Made by a program: the position numbers and the translations under genes. Positions 42,188-49,791 of a DNA stretch of 64,000 nt are shown one piece after another (within the stretch, counting starts at the first letter, position 1; each line of letters begins with the position of its first letter). Below the pieces are notes generated by a model. It worked only from the letters and a program-made list of their open reading frames with translations. It did not search any database and was not told where the DNA came from. The DNA comes from Synechococcus sp. AG-679-C18. Its GTDB lineage: Bacteria; Cyanobacteriota; Cyanobacteriia; PCC-6307; Cyanobiaceae. The DNA lies in NCBI GenBank assembly GCA_003210755.1, contig QCUL01000003.1, forward strand, positions 1 through 64,000, read 5' to 3'.

Positions 42188-42231
42188 GTCATAGGTACGG
42201 CTTTCCTATGGGAATACCGTATACCTATGAC
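42188..42231. promoter_or_regulatory. inverted repeat upstream of the 41906-42145 ORF
   Basis: GTCATAGGTACGG ... CCGTATACCTATGAC, 13-bp arms with a 2-nt bulge. Confidence 0.45.
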
Positions 42232-42453
42232 AGATGTGTGCCACCAACCTATGCACAAGTCAATAGATCACAGTAATAGATTCAAAGTACACAACATAAT
42301 TTGTTATCATAGAAGATACATAGGTAGAACAAATAGTAATGAAGATAGTTAATCCATATTTGCAGCGCAGCTAACGACAAAGACATCCCATCATGCCTCG
42401 ATAATTAAAAATGCTCTTGGAGAATTTCTGGCACTTGAGTCTGCAAATCCTCT

Positions 42454-42561
42454 GTGATACTCGGACGAAAGGAATTGAAGGTTGAATACATCAACGACAC
42501 TGGTGACTCAGTTCAATACGTAACTGATGAACAGCTTGAGCTATTACCAGAAGACAAATAA
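42454..42561 (+). CDS. very small hypothetical ORF
   Basis: GTG start: MILGRKELKVEYINDTGDSVQYVTDEQLELLPEDK (35 aa). Confidence 0.3.
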   Translation: MILGRKELKVEYINDTGDSVQYVTDEQLELLPEDK

Positions 42562-42609
42562 AAAAGCTCACGCTGTCAAGCGAAAGCTCATTAATGTGAA
42601 CTTCTTAGT

Positions 42610-42717
42610 TCACTTGGCGTATGACACGCCGCGATAGGTCAGTGCAGCTTTATTAGATGCATCGTTGCCAGCATCTTTGTGCTGGAGATACTTCTTACCG
42701 CGATAGGTGAGAGTCAT
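42610..42717 (-). CDS. DUF4278 domain small protein
   Basis: MTLTYRGKKYLQHKDAGNDASNKAALTYRGVSYAK, with the paired LTYRG motif typical of DUF4278; absent from the ORF track because of length. Confidence 0.7.
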   Translation of the reverse strand: MTLTYRGKKYLQHKDAGNDASNKAALTYRGVSYAK

Positions 42718-42903
42718 TTGAGGTTCCTCAGAAATCCAGGTCCCCGTTCCGTGGCCTGGCGAGTCTGCGCCTCACAGAAGTGAGGTGAACGTTGTGTGTA
42801 GTCATAACTACTTACCCTTTATAGCGACAACGTCAACATCTCTGTTGTTCACGTTGCTACAGAAGTAAATCGAATCTATCTATTGGTAGCGAGCCTATAC
42901 AAA

Positions 42904-42929
42904 AAAGTTAAAAACCCCCACCGTTAGGT
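42904..42929 (-). terminator. putative rho-independent terminator (minus strand)
   Basis: Minus-strand ACCCTCACC-TAAC-GGTGGGGGT followed by TTTTAACTTTTTT. Confidence 0.55.
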
Positions 42930-42942
42930 GAGGGTATAGATG

Positions 42943-43062
42943 TTAGACGTTGCTCTCTACGGCATGATTGACCGTGGAGAACTTACGTTTGTTAGGCAGA
43001 TCCACTGCGCTGGCTTAGATCTCGATGCCACGCTGGCTTGACGGCCGATTCTTTCTGCTCAT
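42943..43062 (-). pseudogene. small ORF interrupted by an in-frame TAA
   Basis: MSRKNRPSSQRGIEI*ASAVDLPNKRKFSTVNHAVESNV, directly upstream of the minus-strand terminator. Confidence 0.35.
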
Positions 43063-43315
43063 ATAATGGTAAGTATAATTACTCACAACACAAGGTCAGC
43101 ATCAGATCCTCCTGCTCTGTCAGCTCAAATTCGAAGTCTTTCCTCTCTACATAGTCACAGCTGAGGCTCAATCAATGGGCAGGCTTAAGCGCCGTACCGA
43201 GGCACTCAAAGCAGAGTTCATTAAATCCACTGATCAATTCACCTTCCTGGTACCCCCACTACGTAACTAAGTACTGGCAAACTGCACAGCTGAAGAGTTC
43301 AGTCCTGGCTGTGAA

Positions 43316-43492
43316 ATGACACGCGACGAACTGAGGGCCAAGGCTTACAGCCTGCTCTCTGAGCTTGCAGCACTGAGGCCAGACACGCCTGAGCATCGCC
43401 AGCTACGTCGGGAGTATTACCTCCTGACCATCGTCTACACCATGCTGAACGAGAACACAGCCCCTTTGCTATCAACCAAAAATGCACGCTGA
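43316..43492 (+). CDS. small hypothetical protein
   Basis: 58-aa ORF MTRDELRAKAYSLLSELAALRPDTPEHRQLRREYYLLTIVYTMLNENTAPLLSTKNAR, helical. Confidence 0.45.
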   Translation: MTRDELRAKAYSLLSELAALRPDTPEHRQLRREYYLLTIVYTMLNENTAPLLSTKNAR

Positions 43493-43568
43493 TGCTTGCG
43501 CCTTAAGAAGATGGAAGAGATGATCGCTCAAATGGCAGCCATGATGCAAGCCTATACATGATCGATCA

Positions 43569-43760
43569 ATGAAGGACTATCTAATAGCTGGAGCAGTCCT
43601 GATACTTGCCGCCACTCAAATACCAGGGATTGTCAAGGCCTATCACTTCAATCTATGTCTCGCTCATGAAATGAGTGAAAGTTCCAAATATTGGACTGAA
43701 GAAGACGCTGCCATTTACAAAGCAAAAGCATCTAACGACGCATTCAAGCAATGCAAGTAA
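43569..43760 (+). CDS. small secreted/membrane hypothetical protein
   Basis: 63 aa with N-terminal hydrophobic 'YLIAGAVLILAATQIPGIV'. Confidence 0.45.
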   Translation: MKDYLIAGAVLILAATQIPGIVKAYHFNLCLAHEMSESSKYWTEEDAAIYKAKASNDAFKQCK

Positions 43761-44111
43761 AAACACTCGAAGCACTGAAGGCTTAGGACTCTCAGCTGAT
43801 CACCACCAGAAGCAGCTACTGCGAAAATCTGAGCAACATGTGGCATGTCTAAGTGTCTATTTAGTCGTTTATATTGAGTGACGGATAAATGAGACGCTAG
43901 TCACAAAGCTTGTTCTCAAGATTGACTAAATCAGGAAATAATGTACCCATAACTATATTCTTCGTTCGCTATTACTCTGGCTAGAGGCATTCGATGATGT
44001 AGCATAAATTATTTCACATGAAGAAACCTGTCTACATCGAGCAGCAGTGATTAGCCCATCAAAGCTTCATGATCTCAATTAAAATAGTTAAAGAACAGAA
44101 CACCAAATACG

Positions 44112-44687
44112 ATGGCTATTTTTTGGACAGGGAGCACAGGTAGATCTACTGGACCACACTTGGACATGCGTGTTTGGGATGAAGAAGGAAATAGATATGT
44201 AGATCCCACGGCGTTCAAACCATATGTCACAAGTAATGGCAGAACTTTAGATGATTTCAAACTCACGTCACCTTACGGCGAAGATAGAGATACTTACACA
44301 CACCAAGGCGTAGATTTTGCCACAGAGATCAATACACCTTTTGAGGTAGCAGGTAATTTTCTAACGACGTTCAATGACGAAGGCGGCGGCATCACAAACC
44401 AGTACGCAATCGATCACGATGGCAGGAGCTACGAGATCTTATTAATGCACGGCTCGGATAAGAACCGAGTTCTCAGTGATGGCGCAAGAACTGACGGCAG
44501 TCCAAGTATCACACCTGCAGCAGGCACGCCAACGTCTGATCGAAGCGGTGCAAGAGAACGCGCCCAGAATTATGCAGAGATGAGCAAGGCTGAACTTAAT
44601 GAGGCATACGATGCGATGCGATCTAATACTGCTGGAGCAGAATCAGAAGGAATGAAAATGCACAAAGCTTTTTTCAACAAGAAGTAA
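44112..44687 (+). CDS. M23 endopeptidase-like protein with permuted motif order
   Basis: 'GSTGRSTGPHLDMRVWDEEGNRYVDP' (normally C-terminal in M23) precedes 'LTSPYGEDRDTYTHQGVDFATEINTPFEVAG' (normally N-terminal). Confidence 0.65.
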   Translation: MAIFWTGSTGRSTGPHLDMRVWDEEGNRYVDPTAFKPYVTSNGRTLDDFKLTSPYGEDRDTYTHQGVDFATEINTPFEVAGNFLTTFNDEGGGITNQYAIDHDGRSYEILLMHGSDKNRVLSDGARTDGSPSITPAAGTPTSDRSGARERAQNYAEMSKAELNEAYDAMRSNTAGAESEGMKMHKAFFNKK

Positions 44688-44732
44688 TTGCTAGATAGAA
44701 TAAATAATAAGAGCACAATCAAATTTAGAACT

Positions 44733-44975
44733 ATGAATCAAAGACTTGCGGGTGATATTCAAAAGCTCAACGATGGTGGGCCAGAAAATCTTTCTGTGGA
44801 ATTGATTAGACGTAAGGATGCTCAGCTAGATCCAAGAGCATTTGAAGCAACGTGGCAAGCAAGTAGCAACAAGTCTTCAGCTCAAGAAGTCAATGCCATG
44901 ATTCAAGAGCTCATGTTGAAGCAGCAGATCCCAATGGGCACTCAGCCTGGCACAGCTGTTTATCCATACGCTTAA
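44733..44975 (+). CDS. hypothetical protein
   Basis: ATG 44733 in the 44688-44975 ORF; directly follows the M23-like gene. Confidence 0.5.
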   Translation: MNQRLAGDIQKLNDGGPENLSVELIRRKDAQLDPRAFEATWQASSNKSSAQEVNAMIQELMLKQQIPMGTQPGTAVYPYA

Positions 44976-45305
44976 TTAACCGAGCTTGGTTTGGAGATAG
45001 AGCTTATAGATTTCTGCGTTGCGTTCAGCTTGAGCTGCAGCACCAGCATCAAGCGTGCGCGTCAGTGACAACAATGCACTTGCAGCGTCTGCATCTTCTT
45101 CTGCAACAACAGCTGCTTCAATTGGGGAGAACGGACGTCCGCGTCGCCTAGTAACACTGACGGTTGGCTTATCTTCTACAGAAGGCTGGCCAAAGATATC
45201 TGCTACTCCACCAAGACCCACACGCTCCAGCTGCTCACGCACTAGGAGGCCAGATAGAAAACGATCTTTGAGTGAAGCGTTGTCTTCAATTCCTTGGTTA
45301 AGCAT
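44976..45305 (-). CDS. hypothetical protein with AT-hook-like RRRGRP motif
   Basis: 109 aa; 'VSVTRRRGRPFSPIEAAVVAEED'; abuts the preceding gene convergently. Confidence 0.5.
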   Translation of the reverse strand: MLNQGIEDNASLKDRFLSGLLVREQLERVGLGGVADIFGQPSVEDKPTVSVTRRRGRPFSPIEAAVVAEEDADAASALLSLTRTLDAGAAAQAERNAEIYKLYLQTKLG

Positions 45306-45382
45306 AATTCTTTTTCAGTGTTCTTACCTACTATTGTAGTTACTTAGAATGAGATCAAGAGCACAACTAATAGCCAAGAACT

Positions 45383-45997
45383 ATGGCAAAATCAATAACA
45401 TCTAAAAGAAAACCTGGACGTCCTAAGTCAGTAGCGAAATCTCCACATGATCTGCAGCAGCAGGCACGTGAAGGGATGCAACGAACTCAAGCACGGCAAG
45501 TAGGACGTGAATCTCTAGACGTCAAAGAGTTCTGTGAAAAGGTTGATGGCATAACGCACCGAAATAAATTCACTAAAGAAGAGCTGCTACAGCTGCATCA
45601 AACAGTTAATGTTTTATATCGAGAGTTTGTCACTTCACAGTGGGAAGCAGAGGAGCAGACATCTACTAATGAATGCTTGAAAGCAATTGCAAACGACGGT
45701 GTGGTTGATATTAATTCAAAACAAATGACACCCGAAGAGTGGAATGCGAACCACGGCTTGCGAAAGAATGGCAAGGGGCTCAAGCCCGGCCCCGCACAAC
45801 AGAAGCCAAAGAATGTTTATGACATTGAAGTGACACCTGGTGAACCTATTGATTGGAAAGCTATTGAGAATGAATGGTTAGAGCACGCGATTGCTAGACA
45901 AGCAGAGGAAGTAAAGCCACTGGTTGGTAAGCGACTGCGGAATGCCAGTGAGCCTGACCTAAAAACTAAGACAGAACAACGATCATTCAGGATTTAA
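45383..45997 (+). CDS. hypothetical protein with AT-hook-like KRKPGRPK N-terminus
   Basis: 204 aa; 'SKRKPGRPKSVAKSPHDLQQQ'. Confidence 0.55.
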   Translation: MAKSITSKRKPGRPKSVAKSPHDLQQQAREGMQRTQARQVGRESLDVKEFCEKVDGITHRNKFTKEELLQLHQTVNVLYREFVTSQWEAEEQTSTNECLKAIANDGVVDINSKQMTPEEWNANHGLRKNGKGLKPGPAQQKPKNVYDIEVTPGEPIDWKAIENEWLEHAIARQAEEVKPLVGKRLRNASEPDLKTKTEQRSFRI

Positions 45998-46082
45998 TTC
46001 AACTTAATCATGCATTTGGTTAAAGTATTTGAAGCGAACGGGTGCTACTCTAACTCTACAGCTATTTCTCGTCAGTAGGTTT

Positions 46083-46289
46083 ATGAAGTCTGTAAAACTA
46101 TTCACCTTATCCGCCTTACTAACAGGTGGTTCAATTTTGTGCGATGGTGCGCATTCACAAAGAATTATCAGTCCACCAGAACAACAAAATTTTAATGAAA
46201 AGGAAACAGAAGAAGGACAGGAACTTAAAGGGATGATAATGGATAATCCACAACAACAACTTGATAAATGGGTAGAAGACCAACCTTGA
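46083..46289 (+). CDS. small exported protein, lipoprotein array member 1
   Basis: MKSVKLFTLSALLTGGSILCDGAHSQRIISPPEQQNF; degenerate lipobox. Confidence 0.5.
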   Translation: MKSVKLFTLSALLTGGSILCDGAHSQRIISPPEQQNFNEKETEEGQELKGMIMDNPQQQLDKWVEDQP

Positions 46290-46290
46290 T

Positions 46291-46327
46291 AGACATCAAA
46301 AGCGAACTTGATTAGAGTTCAAGCAAA
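46291..46327 (+). repeat. 37-bp intergenic direct repeat copy 1
   Basis: agacatcaaaagcgaacttgattagagttcaagcaaa, identical at 46579-46615. Confidence 0.95.
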
Positions 46328-46343
46328 AGTGATGGACGGACCT

Positions 46344-46580
46344 ATGGGAAAACTAAAACTAGTTGGATTGGTTCTCTTACTAATAAGTGGTTGCTCACAA
46401 GGGATTATCAATCCACCAGAAGGACAAGATTTTATTGGGACAGAACAAGAGAGGCAAAAGTTTGAAGAGATGACGAGAGGCAATCTCCCAGGACAACCGA
46501 AAGGAGCAGGAGAACAAGTCGTAGAAATGACGAATAACCCTCAACAACAGGAACTTGAATTATTTGAAGAACCTAAATAG
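46344..46580 (+). CDS. small lipoprotein, array member 2
   Basis: MGKLKLVGLVLLLISGCSQGIINPPEGQDF; lipobox LISGC. Confidence 0.6.
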   Translation: MGKLKLVGLVLLLISGCSQGIINPPEGQDFIGTEQERQKFEEMTRGNLPGQPKGAGEQVVEMTNNPQQQELELFEEPK

Positions 46581-46615
46581 ACATCAAAAGCGAACTTGAT
46601 TAGAGTTCAAGCAAA
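46579..46615 (+). repeat. 37-bp intergenic direct repeat copy 2
   Basis: Identical to 46291-46327. Confidence 0.95.
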
Positions 46616-46632
46616 GGAGACAGACGCAACCT

Positions 46633-46833
46633 ATGTGGAAGATTAAACTACTTGGATTAGTTGTCTTACTAATCGGTGTTTCAGGTTGTGAGAGCAAGTT
46701 CCCATCTATATCCCAAGCGATGGAGAAAAGTCAGGAATGGGAAAGTGAAGGAAAGAGAATCGAATATAAACACTATGGATATAAATCTAGGAATATTTAT
46801 AGTAAAACTGTAAGCAGTCGTATATTTTTTTAG
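46633..46833 (+). CDS. small lipoprotein, array member 3
   Basis: MWKIKLLGLVVLLIGVSGCESKFPSISQ; lipobox GVSGC. Confidence 0.55.
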   Translation: MWKIKLLGLVVLLIGVSGCESKFPSISQAMEKSQEWESEGKRIEYKHYGYKSRNIYSKTVSSRIFF

Positions 46834-47332
46834 AACAAGAAACTATGTAAGTTCTAGGTTATGAGAACAAAAAAGGAAGAGATAATGGACTAGGGGTAGT
46901 CAAAAAAACATTTCCGCTATTAGTGCTATGAAAACAGCAACAACGACTAGTACATTGGAGTCACCGAGTCAGCTATTAATAGAGTCCCTATATCAGAAAA
47001 CTTTGAAAAGTCTTTGGCATGTGTAAGAGTATTCGAGCGACACGAATATGTACCGTATGTGTAACTAATGCGTGACACTTGCGGAGTTGTGCATGGCTGT
47101 TTAGAAACTAGTAAGTTATAGCAACCATGAGCAAGAGTTACTCGCCCTCGTTACACCTGAGCAAATCCTTTGAGGCGACTAGCGTTGAGCTTATGTTAAG
47201 CACACCTTAGCGATTCCTTAATTATTTGGATAACATAGGCGACTCTTGAGTTATATACAAGCAATGTATCTGTGATTGTATTTATATAAAACAAGTACGC
47301 AACTAGGTAATATAAATATTCGTGATAATGAT

Positions 47333-47347
47333 TCTCAATGTGGAGTT
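47333..47347. promoter_or_regulatory. Fur/Zur-type palindrome
   Basis: TGATAAT-G-ATTCTCA, 7-1-7 palindrome with one mismatch. Confidence 0.35.
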
Positions 47348-47574
47348 ATTCTCCCTGCTTGTTGGCAGAAGTTTAGTTAAATAAGGAGTCATTATTTTTT
47401 ATCACTTAGGTAGTCGTGTCTCCATCGAGAGCGGCGTCATCCTTTACTTGATCACTTCGGTGGTCGTTACCAACTTCCATCCCTGTTTCCGCAGTTCTTT
47501 CCAAAGCTTCTCAGCATCAACACTATGTCTATAAGTAGTGAGGACCATTGATGTGAGAGAGATGTATTAGCTAT

Positions 47575-47805
47575 TTAGAAATAGCGGCGGTAAGGGCGTC
47601 CTTCTTTGGTGACGCCTTCCGTATAGCAACCACCCCTTGGGCCTTTCTTTTCTTCTGGCTTGGATGGTGCCGACCGTGGCAATGGGTCAACGGGCGCTAT
47701 GCGGCGAGTGAACCAGGCTGGGTCATCCTTCAGCCGACAACGAACGTCATCGAGCCAAATGACCGAACGGTCAGCTTTAAGACGGGCAATCTCTTTGGGA
47801 TCCAT
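47575..47805 (-). CDS. hypothetical protein
   Basis: 76-aa ORF 'MDPKEIARLKADRSVIWLDDVRCRLKDDPAWFTRRIAP...RGGCYTEGVTKEGRPYRRYF'. Confidence 0.45.
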   Translation of the reverse strand: MDPKEIARLKADRSVIWLDDVRCRLKDDPAWFTRRIAPVDPLPRSAPSKPEEKKGPRGGCYTEGVTKEGRPYRRYF

Positions 47806-47933
47806 AACACCATTAAATCCCTGACGCAGGCTCCTTCCGAAGCATTGATCAAGGAGGTCAGCTTCCTAAGCCTGCCGCATCTCGATTGCCAGAGTTATGA
47901 CACGACTAAATCGAACTAAGGGGCTGTTCAATT

Positions 47934-48365
47934 TTCAACTTTCTGTTCGGCAACCGTCGATCTCCTAAGCCACAGCAGCCTATTGATCAAGTCTTTGAAG
48001 AGGCGAACGAGAGAATCAGAACCTCAGGTGCAAAGACTGCAGATGGGAAGCAGACGTGGGAAGCCTTCGATGATCTAATCAGTGAGCAAGATCATGCGTT
48101 GATGCGTGAGTGCATGGACTCTGAGTTGGCGATGGCGAAGAAGAAGAAGCGTTACTTCCCAGCTCCCGCTTCAGCCTGGCGTGTCTCAGTGCTGCTTAGG
48201 AAACAAAAGGATTACGTAGGTGAGATCCAAGCAATCAAGGCTTACTGCGAGGTTGCTGCCACTAAGAACTACGAGAACAACATGACATGCACCAAGCTTC
48301 GTGAACGATTGCCAAAGGCCGAGGCTCTGTTGGCGAAACAACAGGCGAAGTGGGACGTCTTATGA
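47934..48365 (+). CDS. hypothetical protein, frame extends upstream of the tracked start
   Basis: Open frame 'IFNFLFGNRRSPKPQQPIDQVFEEANERIRTSGAKTADGKQTWEAFDDLISEQDHALMRECMDSELAMAKKKKRYFPAPASAWR...'; possible ATT start. Confidence 0.5.
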   Translation, partial: FNFLFGNRRSPKPQQPIDQVFEEANERIRTSGAKTADGKQTWEAFDDLISEQDHALMRECMDSELAMAKKKKRYFPAPASAWRVSVLLRKQKDYVGEIQAIKAYCEVAATKNYENNMTCTKLRERLPKAEALLAKQQAKWDVL

Positions 48366-48376
48366 CCATTCAGTAA

Positions 48377-48676
48377 TCAGTAAGCAAACGGCAATCCATC
48401 CAACGATCTGACAATGTGTGTGACCTCATCTGCATTGACCCAGCGAATGACACCGCTGTCTACGTCTGCCAGTTGAAACAAGGAGTTTGCATTGGGATCT
48501 CGTGCGCTCCCTTCGCAGAAAATCACCTGGCCCATCCACCAGTTTTCGTTCTTCTGTAGTGCCACCTGTTGCTCACCTTCCACAATCACAAAATCACGAG
48601 GCCGAACGCTCAGAAACGTGGGTGCTTTGGTTCCGGCCAATGGGCTGACAGCTGGGGAGACATGATCAACGCTCAC
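48377..48676 (-). CDS. DUF3104 family protein
   Basis: 'FLSVRPRDFVIVEGEQQ...NENWWMGQVIFCEGSARDPNANSLFQLADVDSGVIRWVNADEVTHIV'. Confidence 0.8.
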   Translation of the reverse strand: MSVDHVSPAVSPLAGTKAPTFLSVRPRDFVIVEGEQQVALQKNENWWMGQVIFCEGSARDPNANSLFQLADVDSGVIRWVNADEVTHIVRSLDGLPFAY

Positions 48677-48827
48677 TAATACGCCTGAACTATTGAGCAG
48701 GTTCTAGTGCAGCTAATTCAACCGGTCAAGCCCCGGTCAAAGCGATTAAATAGTTGCCGCATCCGTTGCCAACCACATGCGCAAGTCCCGAAGGATGGAG
48801 TGTCTATGACCAATGACGTACAAACCT

Positions 48828-48851
48828 GTGACCTAAAATGTGACCTAAAAT
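48828..48851 (+). repeat. tandem 12-mer GTGACCTAAAAT x2, candidate right attachment/recombinase site
   Basis: Perfect tandem duplication; same architecture as 39808-39831. Confidence 0.5.
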
Positions 48852-48862
48852 GAGAGGTCATA

Positions 48863-49135
48863 TTCCTGAAAAATCGTTGCAAAAACAGGAGTTTTAGATC
48901 CATTCACCGGAGGGTGGTTCCGGTTGCTGCTGCACCACTGCTCCTTACCGCTGCAAGCGGATCGCTGTACAGCCTCCTTTTGGAGCATGGCATTGATGCT
49001 TTTTAGCTTTTGAAAATCCACACCGGTCAATTCGGTTGGCTCAACTTGCAGCCGGCTTATCCTCTCCTGCTCGGAGCACTCACGATTGTTGTGTGCTTAT
49101 CAGGGATCGCAATGCTGAGGACAGGGAAGTCTTGA
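48863..49135 (+). pseudogene. PepSY-associated TM protein remnant with amber stop and no start
   Basis: 'FRSIHRRVVPVAAAPLLLTAASGSLYSLLLEHGIDAF*LLKIHTGQFGWLNLQPAYPLLLGALTIVVCLSGIAMLRTGKS'; TAG at 49004-49006. Confidence 0.6.
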
Positions 49136-49308
49136 GCAGTGGTCTGGATGATTCACAAGCTCTAAATGAGACAGGACCACTCAGGAACCGCTTTCTAAGG
49201 GGGATCGCTATCAGTTCATTTCTCTCGGCACCCGTAAGCGAATGTCCGATTTCGTGAATCCGATCATGCTGCTGATCGGTATGGACATGTAGTGATTCAG
49301 TTCGTGCC

Positions 49309-49785
49309 TTGAACCAACGCGCTTTGGTTGTCCTGCTGTTAAGTGGTGCCTTCATTCCCCTTACAACAGCACTTCCGCTCTTGTCAGATCTGCCTCTTGC
49401 GGTCTCGTTCACACAGGTGGCACTTGCCTCCAGTCCACTGGCTCCATCCCTTCAGGGCAAGCCTGTACTGGTGGTGATCTACGCCTCCTGGTGTACAACT
49501 TGCCAGAAGATGAAGCCCGTGTTGAAAACCATTCGCCAGCAGGAAGGCAATGATGTGCACTGGGTGCAGTTCGATGTCTCAACCTCAGCGGCTAGCAAAC
49601 GGTCTGCTGCCCGTGCCAAGGAACTCGGCCTTGGCCAGTTCTTCAAAAGCCATCGCAGTCAGACGAGCCTGGTGAGCATCCTCAATCCAGCAACGGGTGC
49701 CTCAATCCGTACTTTTAGGGCTCAGACCGACATTGATCCCTATGTCTCAGCCATCAGAACAACCCGTTCGCTGATCCGTCGCTGA
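49309..49785 (+). CDS. thioredoxin-fold protein (TlpA/DsbD C-terminal-like)
   Basis: 'KPVLVVIYASWCTTCQKMKPVLKTI' CxxC motif; N-terminal membrane anchor. Confidence 0.85.
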   Translation: MNQRALVVLLLSGAFIPLTTALPLLSDLPLAVSFTQVALASSPLAPSLQGKPVLVVIYASWCTTCQKMKPVLKTIRQQEGNDVHWVQFDVSTSAASKRSAARAKELGLGQFFKSHRSQTSLVSILNPATGASIRTFRAQTDIDPYVSAIRTTRSLIRR

Positions 49786-49791
49786 AGACCG

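Larger units (their letters stand above)
39808..48851. mobile_element. putative integrated element (about 9 kb) between GTGACCT pair repeats
   Basis: Integrase at left, same repeat architecture at both ends, high density of small orphan genes, M23-like gene, pseudogene directly beyond right repeat. Confidence 0.55.
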
